Position numbers and translations under genes: made by a program. A stretch of DNA of 64,000 bases, taken from Sitta carolinensis. Lineage: Eukaryota > Chordata > Aves > Passeriformes > Sittidae. Where the stretch lies: positions 39,925,743 through 39,989,742 of the forward strand of contig CM063283.1 in the NCBI GenBank assembly GCA_032173965.1, given 5' to 3'. Below the pieces are notes generated by a model. That model saw nothing but the letters and a program-made list of their open reading frames with translations, was not told where the DNA came from and ran no database searches. Of this stretch, positions 1-13,100 are shown piece after piece (within the stretch, counting starts at the first letter, position 1; every line of letters begins with the position of its first letter).

Positions 1-2017
1 TATCTTTTCTTCCTAATCTCCTTTTAATATTTGGTATTTGTATCAGTGTTAAATAATACAGAAAAAAAAAATTAAAAATGTAACTTGATAACCCTAAGGA
101 CTTGCAAATTGGTGCAAAAAGAACCTATTCAGGTGCTAGTTTAAATGCTGCAAGTTATCTAAAACCTCAGCAGTAAACTGGAAATTAGGCATGAGCCTTT
201 GAAAAACCTAAATCATTTTGGATCAGCACCTGATGACCAGACCTATGACAAATGGCCTTAGACACATATTGCTGGATCACTGCCAGTGTGAAAGAAACAG
301 CTTTCTGTGTCCTATGCAGTGTCTCTGCATTGAGGTACTAAAATATGAAGAGGATCTATGACAGTTTCCCCTTATTAGAAACCGTGTTACTCAGGCTGTG
401 TTGAGTCAATGAGGACTAATTTAACTACTCTTGTTTCATTTTAAGGATGAATCTTTATTAAGTGTACAAAATTTAAGACTCCCAAAACAAGGGTCCTTTA
501 GAATAGAGTGGCATGATAAAGAACTCCACTGCCCATCCTCTACAGTGATACAGTAGCAAAATGATCAGATTTTTAATAATTATGAGTTGAAAAATATCTC
601 TTATCTGAGAATGGATGGAAAGCATATTTATTCCTATTCTCTACTTATTTAAATTACAGACATTTCTCAGCCTTGTCTACTTTGTAATGCTGGTTTTGAG
701 CTATGTGTCTTTTATTTTTGTCAAGTGTGTGATATTGCACCCATAGTGGTCAGGCTAAAGAATTTTTTACTGCTATTGCAAAAAGAAGTTTCAAAAGGAA
801 GTCCCAAAGGACACAAGATCTGAATGAGGTCTAAAAACAGACCATGTCAGACCTGGTAGAATTACCAGAATTTGCCAGGGGTCCTCATACAGAAGAAATA
901 ATTATTTGTTTTGGTTTTTTAAAAACTATTCAGAATTTCTTTTTATGTTTGCTGTGAATTTAACACCAAAATTTCTCTCACACAGAGATATTCAAAGAAA
1001 TTAGGCACTTTATAGGTACAAAAAACCATTAGACAATTGAAAAATCATGAACACTTGATGAACAAGCTGTAAACAGAGGTAAGAGTTAAATTTGCAAGAA
1101 TTAGCTCGACTATACTCATCTGGACAATTTTTATTCAATTTAGTAGACTTAAAAAACACTGATAAGCCTGTGTGACTCATACCATATCTTTAAAATGCTC
1201 AAGATAGCATCTCTTATGTATAATGATCTTCTTTAAAATAAATGCAATTTAAGATTTTTAAAGACCATCCTAATCTTTAGCTCTGAATCTCATATCCTAG
1301 GCACCATAAATGGCATATCTACATCTGACACCAATTTTCAGATTGCAACACACTTTTTCATGATTTTTGCGAACCATATTTAAAGCACTTTATGAGAGGA
1401 AATACTTTAAAATATTCCATCCCAAACCAGATGTCCAGCAGGCTTAAAACAACCCTTGTACATCCAGAAAAACACTGTAGTGAATCACTGTTCACCTTGC
1501 CTGCATTTCCACCAAAAGCAGTCTTGGTTTTGATGTTACACATGCAAGTTACACACTAGTTCATGTTCCCCCAACTCAACACCTGTGGGGTGAAGGGACA
1601 CTCAGCACCTGTTAAAGGGATTAGCTGAGCAAGGAGCACCCAGTGAGCTCACCAGTCAGTGCTTATAAGGAACTGTGAAAGTTCCTTTCCCTCACAAAGA
1701 GGATGAAAACCCCCTGTAGTTTATCGTGAAAGTCTCAAGCAGATGCAGAACAACACACCATAGCAACCAAGTGAACTAATATAGGTAAATATTAACTGCA
1801 TTTATCACATATTGCAAATAAGCAAAGCATATTTTTGATTGTCCTATTTCTATCTGTTGTTAGGTCAAGGCCTTTTTATCTTCTCCATTCTTCTGTCTTT
1901 GATCCACTACTTATCAGGAAAGACCAATTTAATTTCTCCAGTCAGGGGTCTTGTTATGCCTGTCCCAGTGTTGATTCTTGTTTCTCCTGTCTTATGGTTT
2001 TGACATTTGTCACTCCA

Positions 2018-2022
<5 letters not shown>
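1..2022. other. Non-coding AT-rich DNA, no gene seen
   Basis: Unique-looking AT-rich sequence. The only open frames are short chance frames without domain-like composition. The part near 1550-1760 is slightly more GC-rich but matches no gene or repeat family I recognise. No exon with convincing splice sites is visible. Confidence 0.6.

Positions 2023-2061
<39 letters not shown>
2023..2061. repeat. Poly-T homopolymer, 39 nt
   Basis: An uninterrupted run of 39 T. It is not the reverse complement of a processed transcript tail: the adjoining sequence lacks a TTTATT (reverse AATAAA) within 30 bases and shows no coding similarity. Confidence 0.95.
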
Positions 2062-2068
<7 letters not shown>

Positions 2069-5000
2069 TTTAATGCACTTACTTTGGTCTATATTTAACA
2101 CTGTGTTAGACTGAATACAAATCATAATGAATTTTTCCAGGGGCGTCTGTTCTTTCTAGGCTTTTCTTTGACCTTTTTCAAAAATTGAAACTACACAAAG
2201 GCAGACCATAAGCCACAGTGGGTACCAGTCTACCTCCCATAGTGGTGACCAGGGATAATGCAATTGTAGGGGTTGTAAGAGAGTGTCTACATGTCATTTA
2301 GGTATTCTAAAAAGCAAGTGGTTGTATTTCTGGGCAGGAGTGTGGCCCATGAAAAAGCTTTCTTTTCTGAAGTAGCCAGTAAGACTGAAAGGAGGTAAAA
2401 TACTGAAATAAAATGTATGCATATGTATATAAAATCCAGACATTTCCAAACAGATAGGGACACTGTTTCAGATTCACAAATGCAGGCATCTACAGTAGAG
2501 GTACCCTTATACAATGCACATATCTGTTTCTCTTATAGTCAGCCAATACAACTAACAAAGCTTAAATAGCAGTATCATCTGAATGCAGACACCAGTCTAC
2601 ACCAATTTAATGTAATTGTCCACCATTATTTTGGAATTTCTAGGTTATTTTTGTGTTTCTTTAGTAGCTGTTTCAGAAGGGCACAGCTCTTTTGCACACC
2701 CTATGTCAAATACCATAGCCCTATATGGCTGTTTGCATACCCTAGCATGTCTCAAAATCCACTCAATGGCCATTTTCAGGCATCTAAATCAATCTATATG
2801 TATATATATTCCATATAGTTTAAATATAAAAAAAAAATATATTTTGTAATTTTAATTTTATAAAGCACAAGACTGGATACTGTGCCACTATCAGTGCTTA
2901 AGGAAAATAGGTTGAAAGATTCACTGCTTCTGATCCAGGTTACGGTTAGCTAAGATTAGCTAAATTCAGAAGAGGTTTGTCATTTAGATTGCTTAGTTGA
3001 GTACATAAAATTAAAAAAAAAAATATACAGCAAACTGAAGCATTTGATAAAGCACAATGGCCCATAGTCAACATGACTGCCTACACACCTAGCACACGCC
3101 TAAGCATTTTGCTGTTTGAAGAACAGACAGAACCTTGCAAAAGAATTAAATACTTTCAAGTAAGTTGCCTCCCATATAAAAGTGAGAATAGTGTATCTCT
3201 GGCACAGCTGCAGCCCTTTTTGTACTGAAATTACCATATATTTGAAAACAGAAAAGGACTGGTCAGAATAAGGGATCTTTTAAAGGAAATAATATTGAAG
3301 CTTGTTTTATTTTGGTTTAGATTTGATTTTTTTTTTTTTTTAATTTTATGAGAATGTTAGACCAGGGGTTGCCACAGTCATGAAAAGAGGACACTTGTTT
3401 TAATAGTCACACACTAAATACATTATGAATGATAAAACCCTCAAGTATTTTAACTTCAAAAAGCATTATACATACTCATAGTCAACTGTAGGCTATTTCT
3501 GCAAAGGCAGGTACAACCAATTAATGGTTGATAAAGTGCCTCTCCCTGGAAAGCGTTGTTGACACGTATCATCTTTGTTTCTAATTTAATCCTTCAATTT
3601 GAATTGTATCCTAGAGGTAGCTAAGGGTTAAAGATAGATTATGAGTAATAAATTATGCATATGATGAGATTCTGTGCATTCTTTTGTTTCCTGATTTTAT
3701 GTCTCTCTCCTTTTCAACAGTTCAAATCTGACCATAGGGTTTTATAATGTTTCTCTTTTTTCCCTCCTCCACTCTTTTTTTTTTTTTTTTCTTTCTTAAA
3801 CTTCTTACATTTCTAAATAATGTAAGTATCCTGGCATGTACCATCTTTGACAAGTCAGAACAATTATTTCTAGAGTACTGTCAGGTTAGATAAGCTTTCC
3901 ATCTTCTGCTAAATCCTGTGTTGGAGTGCTTAATTCTAGCACAACCTTCTACCGTCTGACAGCATGACATTAGGAATCTACTGTTACATGGAGGAAGTAC
4001 ATCTGGAAATTGAATGATTCATTGAGCTTTTAGGATATGTCTTTCTCTATAAGTTTCAGAATTTATTAGCATAGTTCATGTTAAATAGTAGTATCAGGTT
4101 TCATAGCATCAAGAATTTTTCAGGTACATGATAGATATAGATATAGATAAATATATGTCATAAATGTATGTGTGTATCCATATATATATTTATGTGTGTA
4201 AGCAGAGACAGCAAGATGTAAGTATTAAAAAGATGCATATGCTTATATTAAAAATATTTCTTCAAATAGGTTCAGAAAAGGGTATTATCATGAAGGTTTA
4301 TGTTTTTTCTACTACTATTATTATTATCATTATTACTAATGGCTTTCTGTTTCTGTTGATAGTGGAGTTTCATTATATATATATGCTTACCTTTTTTTTT
4401 AGTATGTTTGTCAGCTGTTTAAGGCCAGTTCTATTGGTGTAGATACAGTGGTGTAGATACAGAAATGCATGTGGGATATCCCTGTACCTAGAAAGGAAAT
4501 TTGATCACAAACTTACAGAAATGCATGGCAAAAGTAGCAATTCAATTAACTCCACTGTTGTGAATAACTGAAAAGAGGTGACTGTGTTACAATACTTTTT
4601 ATAATACTTTGCACCATTCTACAAGCTAATTAATAAATGATTTCTCAAGAAAAATGTGAAAGATTTAAAGCAAGATGAGAAAAATTACTGAGATTTTAAA
4701 AACTGATTTAAAGCAAATAAATCAAGATGACCAAGATTTTAAGCCTTAAAAGACCGGCAGATTATACCCCATTGACACCCAACATGAGAAAACATAAGAA
4801 AAATATTTCTAAGATTCAGCAGCAAGAAATAAATCTAGATAAATGTAGAATTTAGAATAGAACTAAAATACAGTTATTTAATAATTATGGGTTTTAATCA
4901 TCATTGGATGTGCAGGATTCTCTCTGACTTGAAGTATTTAACCCAAGAAAGACAGTTTTTCACTGAAAATTCTGTGTTTCATTGTAAAGTGGTGAACTTG

Positions 5001-5089
5001 ACAGAGGAACTTTCAGGTGAAATTCCAATGGGCTTGGGTGTAGAAGAAACCAGAATAGATTAAGACAATTATTCCTTCTAGTTCCTGGC
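2062..5089. other. Non-coding AT-rich DNA with simple repeats
   Basis: No gene seen. The stretch holds T-rich runs near 3330 and 3775, a GATATA-like and TATG-rich low-complexity patch at about 4129-4200, and a 13-base direct duplication (GTGTAGATACAGT) near 4437-4460. Everything else looks like unique sequence. Confidence 0.6.
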
Positions 5090-5243
5090 TTTTTTTTTTT
5101 TTTTTTTTTTTTTTAATCTCTCCTTAGGAAAGGAACATGGAATTAATATTCCACTTTGCTGATACCCCACTATGTATTCTTTGGCATGTCAATGCCAGTG
5201 AGTGAATCAGGTGAAAACTTAGGAGAAAAAAAAAAAAAAAAAA
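5090..5243. repeat. Facing poly-T (25) and poly-A (18) tracts
   Basis: T runs from 5090 to 5114 and A from 5226 to 5243, about 110 bases apart. The two tracts could pair as a weak inverted repeat. There is no transposon body between them that I can recognise. Confidence 0.85.
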
Positions 5244-5692
5244 GAAGATATAAAAAGAACAGGAAATTGTCTTTGTTTTGTGTTTGATTGTAGATAACTG
5301 TGAAACAAGAAAATGAACTAAAATGCATTTGGGAAAAAAAAAACCCACAGTTGATTTCACCTATCTATCATGCCACCAAATAGATTAGGATGGTTTTTTT
5401 TGCTTCGTGCAAAGATGAATGTATACAATAACCTTGAAAGGATACATTTTTACAGCATTGCCTATGCTATTGTAATTCTTTTAGTCTTGAACAATTTAAA
5501 AATGAACCCTCCTTTCCATCTTCCATTCCCACCCATCTATTTTTCATTCCTCAACCTTTATAAATTACTAATTCCTTGATGGACAGTGAGAGATATCCTA
5601 GAAAATTTCTAGTTGTATGCAATGAAGAATTCTGAAGGGCTCTGATTTGTAACTTTAATCAATTATTCAGTCAGACAAATGGTTCAATTAAT
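5244..5692. other. Non-coding sequence, nothing recognised
   Basis: AT-rich unique sequence. The 69-codon plus-strand frame at 5370-5579 has no recognisable motif and is taken as chance. Confidence 0.55.
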
Positions 5693-5719
5693 ATGTTATA
5701 TAATATATTATATATATAT

Positions 5720-5755
<36 letters not shown>
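5693..5755. repeat. (AT)n microsatellite
   Basis: Alternating AT/TA dinucleotides with a few phase breaks, in a wholly AT stretch of about 60 bases. Such tracts are self-complementary, tend to be length-variable and can form cruciforms. Confidence 0.95.
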
Positions 5756-8700
5756 GTTATGTATTTAATAAATATATGTATATATAAGGTAAGTGCCTGT
5801 CTATGAGAAGACCATTTTCCTAAATACAAGGCAAGTATATCTCAAAGAGAAGTTAATTTCTTGCAATTAAGAACTGCTTTAGGAATGTTGCTGGTAAAAT
5901 GCAAGCCTAAATCTAGCAGTTATTTTGCAAGTACAACATTTCTGCTGGTGAATATCCAAATATTTGAGCAGATAATGACACAGACATCTGAAATATTTTA
6001 AGTATTTTCTCCTTTGTCACCTAATTTGTCCTGATATTTTCATTTTTAACTCACTATATGTTCTACTTTACATGGTATTAACCTTCTACTCAACTGGAGG
6101 ATAAAACTTGTAATATCAAAGAATTCCATACATTTTCTCTTTCCCCTGCCATAGAATATTAATTGTTGTTATTTAAAGATATTTGAAAGAAATTCAGCAT
6201 TGCTGATACTGCAAATGGCAGCATTTATGACATGGAAATTGTAATAGTAGTTAGATAGATATTTTTCATTAAAATTGCAATCTATTATTTACACTACTAA
6301 TAGGTCCAATGAGTATATCATCTCATAAATATTGATGGCTTTATCTAATAAAGATGTGATGAGTCTGAAAATTCTGTTTTGAAGTATCTAACTTTATTCA
6401 AAAGCAGGACACAAAATCTCTAATTTAGGCTCCTAAATACTTATGCAGAATATCAGGACAGGGACAGCCAGGTAATTCAAAATGGAATGTAGAAACCAAC
6501 ATTCAGGAAAGCATATATAGAGGCAGAGGTGTATCTCTTCCTAAAATGTTGCCAACAGGATTGCCACTTGGAACTCACAGTCTGGAACTGTTCTGGTGAA
6601 AGGAGACCAAAAGAAAATTTTTTCCTTCTCTGAAGGGAAATATAACCTGTATTAAATTCTGCTCACTGGGAACCTGTCCTAAGTTTGATGATAAACACTG
6701 ATATCATCTTCATTTTGTTCAGTCATGATGTGCAATCTGTTGGTTTTCAATGATACCAGGCTTTGATTTATCCAGGCTCATGAATCTCAGATGGATATAG
6801 ACGTGCAGCCTAAAGAGTGAGGTAAGCATACGTAATAAAAAGAAGGTACTTGTATAGGTTAAATGACACTGAGTTGAAAGTACAGATGCCCAGGAAAAAA
6901 CACATTTAGCCAGTGATGTCTGCTGAATTCCAACTCCAAGGATTGTGGCTGCTTGTTGCCTCTAATATAAATTATGTTTTCACCTTTTATGGGTATCAGC
7001 AACTTTGTTTCAGTGAATTGGCAATTAATTTTGAAGAACACAATCTATTGCTCTTCAATATAAATAATAAAGACAATAACAGTATATATTAAAATACTGC
7101 ATATATTAGAGACTAATTGCATGCAGGATATTACTAATCTCAGTTAATTGCCATTGAAGAAGGCAGATCACAATTTTTCTGTTTGAATAATGAAAGTTTA
7201 AACTCCTTGAATTTGCTTTGTTCTCTGTAACCATAATTTGGTATTTAAAATATTTTAAGACATCATGCTTTTTTTTTTTTCCATAGTGTTTAAATGCTTA
7301 AGGGGAAAACCCCTTAGACCTCAATATTTTAATTCGGAGACTGTAGTTTTTAATGAGAGTTTTTCAGTTTGACTCTTTAGGCATTCCTTGTTCATTATCT
7401 CATCTATGACCTTCAAATGTTCTGGAAGGAGATATTGAGATAATATGATTTCTACTTTTAGCATGTTTGTTTTACGTACATCGAGGTCTCTAAATGGCGA
7501 TAAGGAGGGCAAGAAAGAAATGCCATTGGTTAGAATACTTGTTTCTCTTACCATATCACCCACTGACCCCCTCCCCTGCCTCCTGCCTGTGTGCTGCTCC
7601 CTCCAATAGCTGTTTCTAAAGGACTATAAGTCTAATTTCTCTCTGTCTCATATCCTGCATCTGGGTATGATACGAGGATCTTGTCAGAGAAAGGGATTAG
7701 AAAGGATGAACAACATAAAATGATGGGCAAAAATGACCTTTCAGTAGTGATTGCCTCACAGAACTGAATTTTAGTAGACATTGATAAGGCTGGGCTGCAG
7801 GACATTCTTCATGTTATTTGAGCACAAAGTCTCCAATGTCTGGTGCATTAACTGTGAACCCTAATTAGCTTTAGCAAATACTAGAAAGAGAACAAGAAAA
7901 TACGTGAGTAGAATGATTGTGGATAAATTCCCATAAAAAAAGAGCAAGGTGAAAATCTCATAAAGCAAACAAACACTAATCCTTAGTGAGAAAACTGGAG
8001 ATGGGAAAAAGAAGAAAAATGATTATAGAAATATAATGATATCCCCCCCTTTCTTTTTATTTACTAAAGGCATGAGCATGAATGCATGTACATTTGTACC
8101 ATGTCAGTATAGGATATGCTCTTAATCACTGATGTTAGAGAGATAAGATTCCTATTTAGGACACACTTGGTAAATTAATTTCCATCAGAGGCATAATGTG
8201 TTCTGTCTATGTAGAATAAACCCATTGAAGACATTATGACATTTAAACAGCAAGATCTATGTTCCTTCATGTCCACATTAGCCCAGAGTATGAGAGTATC
8301 AATTGTCTTATCCATGGGAATATAAAACCCCTTCTTCACATAGATATCGACGCAGGTAACAAAGATCAGCAGAGTACTCAGTTGTTCTTATCTTTGTAAT
8401 TAAACAAAAATTACAGTGATGACATATATTCAAAAGGAGAAATACAAACATTTCAAGGGGAGAAATACAAACATTTTGATAACAGATTAATTTTCCTGGA
8501 CTAGTCAAAAGGTAGAATTTATGACTTAAAAATATTCTTTTGAAAATAGGTATGCATGTATTGCCTCCAATATCACAAATATCAGTAAGCAAAAATGTAG
8601 GTATGAGTTGCTGTTTCCTACAATTCTTTTATACAATTTTACCTCAGCTATAGAGGAAATAAGAGTAATTCAATTCCAGATTTTTGAAAGGTAAGAGATA

Positions 8701-11616
8701 CAAGGACTGGTGGCATTAACACTTCTAGATCTAAGTGTTTTGTTCCCAGGCACACAGCTCAGATAAACAAAGGCCAAACCTTCATTACCCTCAGTAATAA
8801 AAGAAGAAAGGAAGAATCCATTGAATTTTTTATCATCTTTAATTATTTGAGTCAGAAAGCTATCCATTTTGTTATTTAATAACTTGAATGATTAAAGATT
8901 CATTGTATCATTGATCAACCAGAAACAGTTGTGCTGAGAGCCTGAAGATCTATTTCGTTAGGTGGTAGGCAGCTCCTGCAAGATGTTTGAGAAATATCTT
9001 TATCTTTCAAATTTGAAAAGCTGCCATCTGGAGCTGCATTCCAACTTTTTACTGAGCAGCATTCTCTTGGCTAAGAAGCAAAGTCATATGTTCTTTTTGG
9101 GCTAGCTTATTTATGTACTTTCGAGCTTCCCATCACCAAGCAATTTTCAGTGCAAGTCAATCCTCCAAAAATGTGTATTTGCAGAGGCAAATCTCCACAG
9201 AGATTGGACAGCTTTTCATATCAAATGGTCTGGGTATATCACCTCTGCATAGCCAGTTAATCCACCATCTTTTATTTTTCAGAGTTTTTGGTTGGTATTT
9301 CGTATAAACCAATAAGAAAAATAAACTGAATGAAACTAGAGCCGTAGTCTGTTGTGGAAAGTGGTGCAGTAGAGTTGAGATTTGAGATAGGCTGGATATG
9401 CAGTGCAAGCAGTCACTGCTTTCTAGTTGTCTATGCATGTGACATTGCAGAAATACACACTTTTAGAAAATACTTTCATCGAGGAAAAACCCTTAATTTC
9501 AAGACAGTGGATAAAGTAGTATATGAATATCAAATCTTCAGCTTGGCAGCTTTAATTAGCATGCTAAGATAATGCACTAAATTATTTTTAATGTCAGTTA
9601 GTTTTGAGAGCTTATGGGGGGGGTTGTGTTTTTCCTCTTACTTTCCTTGAATCACAAGATATCAGGATTTTTGTAATGTGTGATTAAGTCTGAAAATAAA
9701 CAAATCATTGCTATAGTCCTGGCATTAATAAAATCCTATACAAGTGACAATATGGGGTAGTAGATATTTTGGAAGCAAAAAGGAATGTTTACTATGTCCG
9801 TGCCAGAAAAAATGTTTAGCCTACAGCTATTTCATGGCAGTATTAGTGTCCAAGATCTGAAAGCAATGGAATAGATTTAGCTTGTTTGTAGATTTAGTTG
9901 TTATTTTTGCATGGAAAATAACAGTAGACACAAAGTCTGAAAAGTCCCTCTATTCAAACAGTCATTGCATTTCAGGAATAAGAAGAAGCATAATTATTTA
10001 CTCTGTATAACTGCAGATAAACCCCTGTAAACTTGCTTTCCTCCACCGCTCCTCCTTCCTTTTGCTTTTTTTTTTTTTCTCTAAGTAACAGTGATGCAGT
10101 AGAATTCAGTGGAGCATAAGCTCAACTGATATCTATCTCAATTGATTAACTGTCTAGAAGATTTGATTTTCAGAATAGATACCCAAGAGAGCTCCAATTC
10201 ATTAGTGGTTGTCCACATGTGATTAGAAACTGTGGGAGGTCTAACCCTCTCTTTTAATTGATCCAATTTCATATTCCTCATGGTCATTAAGTGTGTTAAT
10301 GGTAACTTAGCACCTGCATTAAGAAACCAACCTAACAACATCCTATAAATGACTTTAAGTCAGCAGGTGCCAAATTTACAGGGAAAAATGACATGATTTC
10401 TGCTCTAATGTTACTGCAGGAGGGATATGAAGTAATAAAATGTTGCAATTGTTTAATCCATCATGATCAAGCAGTCATCATTTGATGATAACATGATTGT
10501 TATATAATAACTATCCTTTGTTTCTTGATTGCCCCTTCTTCACTCAAGGGTATCATTCCTTTTTTTATGTTAATAACTACATTCATTTATGCAACTCTGT
10601 AAGGAAGTAAGACTTTCCACTTTATTCACTATAACGGTATCATAAGATTGAAGGAGCTATTTTAGCTGTAGGTTATGGCAGAAACACTCACAAATCCTTT
10701 ATTAGTGTGCTGTGTTTACACACACACTTTACTTGAGAAATCTATTTACTAAGAAATCTAAAAGGAAGCTCTCATTTTAATAGTATGCTACTTCTAAAGT
10801 TATTTTGATTCCAGCAGGATTGGCAGTACTTTAAATAAATTCTGACAGCAAATTTAAGACAAAGTTTGGGAGTCATTATAGCAAATATTCAACTGCTATA
10901 TTAGTTTTTAATGAGGGATATAAGAGTTAAACTTTTCATTTAAAGATATTGTCCAAATGTTTCTTAATTTCTTCTCCAAAATATATGTGCAAGGTGACTG
11001 CATAGATAAACTCCATAAATACGAGTTCTTGGAATTGTACCTCTTCACATGCCCAAATTTGCCCCATCCTGAGCAGCCATATGCCTAAACCCTGTTGGTT
11101 TCCAGAAAATATCTGGAGAAATGTCTGTGCTCCCTAAAGTGTTCAGTCTGTGAAGCATTCTGACATTTAGCATGCATCTATTGGATTAGGTTGTCATACA
11201 AAATGGAGTCACTCTAGGCTTTTTTAATGCATGACAGTGTAATTGGCAATAATTTCCCAGAATAACTGAGAAATAAAAGAACATTCTGAGAAGGAAAGGG
11301 AATCAGGTCTGTTTTAAGCTGTGACAATGGGTACCTCATACAGTTAAAAGACAGAAGGAAATACCAGAATAATAAATATTTCTTGGAATTGGTTAGCATT
11401 TAAGGAAAAAATTGTGTAGGAGAATGTGCAAGACATGAAATGGGGGCAAGGAGAATGTAGGGAGTGAAGAATGTTACATTAAGAATGTAAGGGGGAGAAA
11501 GGAGTAGAGAATGTGAGATGCAAAGAATAGGGTCTAGTGCATTGGCTGGCAGGATAACAAATGTCATCCTTTCAGAAAATTAATGTAGTTTCTAATATTT
11601 CTGTTATTTTCTAATG
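5756..11616. other. Non-coding AT-rich DNA, no gene seen
   Basis: Nearly 6 kb without a recognisable gene or transposon. Small local structure only: a roughly 24-base direct duplication at 8436-8478 (GAGAAATACAAACATTT twice), a T run near 10065, and a purine-rich GAATGT-containing patch at 11400-11530. All open frames are 94 codons or shorter and look random. Confidence 0.55.
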
Positions 11617-12439
11617 TTACAGAAAACCAACCTCACTGGCTTCTGGGCCAACACAAAATATATAAATACAGTAAGTATGAACTTTAGGCCAGATGCTCTC
11701 CAGAAAAGAAAAGATTGTGCTCTGAGTGGCAGAAGGACATAGGGACCTGTGGCAACAGCCAGGTGACTGGGCACTCAGAAGCACAGCTGGAGCTGAGGAT
11801 CCCAGACTTTTGCACACTTGGACAGGGAGAATATAAAAACTCTGGGTTTCCTTTATTCAGGGTCCCTTTCCACAGACACCCATCTCTGGCTGTTATTTTG
11901 TTATTTAGCTATTGCACTAGGACAAAATTATTTTGGCTATCGAGACACATGAGACTTAGCTATGGGAAAGCTAGGGTGGAGATGGTAGGGACTATGGGAA
12001 TGGGGTGTGTGGGGAGTTAAAAGGACCACCTGTTGTTTCACTGGAGACATGCCCACTGTGAAGGGGTTCCACTCAAATTGTGTGGTTGTGACTACCGAAA
12101 GACTCCTGGATGGTCAAATGGGAAAACTTCCTTAACAAGGGAAGCTAAGTTAAAATGAAGACAAGCATATCTGAGAAAATTATTGGGATGCTGACTGCTA
12201 TCATTTGATAGTTCTTAGATGAATACAGATGTACTGAAAAAATGCACCTCTTTCCTCCTTTCCTAGAAAGCAGCAAGCATTTGGCTTAGGTTATGAAGGC
12301 ATTGCTTTCTACTACCCTGCAGGAAGGGTGGGAAGGATGTTCGTTCCTATAGCTGGACTCTGTGCTTATCTGAGAAGCGTCAGCTGAGACACAGTATTAA
12401 CTGGCACGACTTGAGAGACACCAAGGTCTGCCCCTCAGA
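11617..12439. other. Unidentified more GC-rich block, possibly retroviral
   Basis: More GC-rich than the flanks and lying directly upstream of a retroviral 3' end. It contains a TATA-like AATATAAAAACT near 11829, which would fit an LTR promoter. I cannot match it firmly to a family. It could be the decayed upstream part of the same provirus, an unrelated LTR, or unique host DNA. The 101-codon frame at 11715-12020 shows no retroviral motif. Confidence 0.3.
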
Positions 12440-12687
12440 GAGGAAAAATTAGTTCAGTGGGTGTTGAGCCAGAGCTCTGTGTTCTTTTATTTTACAGTAG
12501 CATGCTCCCGAGATTTATCCTTTGTTGGAGCTTGGGACATCCCTTTGGGAGTCCGGAGCTGCCGAGATCCCTGCCAGGGGGCTCAGAGACCCTGGCACAC
12601 AGCCCAGAACACCAGTGGGTTCGATACGAACCTGGAGCAAATTGCCACCTTTACATGAAGAGATAAAAGCCACAGCAGTTTGAATAG
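12440..12687 (+). mobile_element. 3' internal remnant of an endogenous retrovirus
   Basis: This segment reads, from memory, like the internal sequence that precedes the LTR in a passerine endogenous retrovirus family: a GC-rich stretch with GGACATCCCTTTGGGAGTCC and GGGGGCTCAGAGACCCTGG, ending immediately before the LTR start at 12688. Short open frames (69 and 65 codons) overlap it in two phases, but neither shows env, pol or gag motifs, so it is non-coding or decayed. The upstream edge is uncertain and may extend into the GC-richer block before it. The family assignment is recognition by eye, not an alignment. Confidence 0.5.
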
Positions 12688-13100
12688 TGTGATAATTAGT
12701 ATATCACAGGGTGTAAATGTAGATTATAGGATTTTTTTATATAGGGGATTTTGGGGACAAGATGGAGGGATTTGGGCATGTCTAGCCTTTCTTCTTCTTC
12801 TTCTGTACCTCCATCTTCTCTGATGGTGCTGGCACTTTTGGATTGGTTTAGAGTAGAAGCTCACTGTCTAACGTAGCTGATGGGTATTGGGGAATAATTG
12901 TAAATATGTTATATGTAGTTTTTAGTATATAAAGATAACACCACCCTGGGGGCAGGCAGAGTGCCTCTGACTGTCCTGCTGAGCAGACCTTGGCTGGGCA
13001 AAAAAAAAAAAATTATAGAATTGGGGTCCCAAACCTTGTGGGACACAACATCCCTTACTTATTAATTTCTGAGAACTCTTTAGGTGATTAGCTTTGTCAG
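12688..13100 (+). mobile_element. Endogenous retrovirus LTR (3' LTR, plus orientation)
   Basis: It starts with TG (TGTGATAATTAG at 12688). A U3-like region contains a TTCTTCTTCTTCT pyrimidine patch near 12790. A TATA box, TATATAAAG, lies at 12926-12934. It is followed by the GC-rich GGGGGCAGGCAGAGTGCCTC stretch I associate with a common passerine LTR. A 13-base A run at 13000-13012 sits where the R/polyadenylation region would be expected; the usual AATAAA is not intact there, the next one being at 13134-13139. The downstream end is diverged and was set by eye to about 13100. Internal sequence precedes it, so it is probably a 3' LTR and not a solo LTR. No 5' LTR was identified. Confidence 0.65.

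Noticed and set aside
7560..7620. C-rich patch (CCCCTCCCCTGCC) considered as promoter or CpG island
   Set aside because: Very short and contains no CpG; no transcript evidence.
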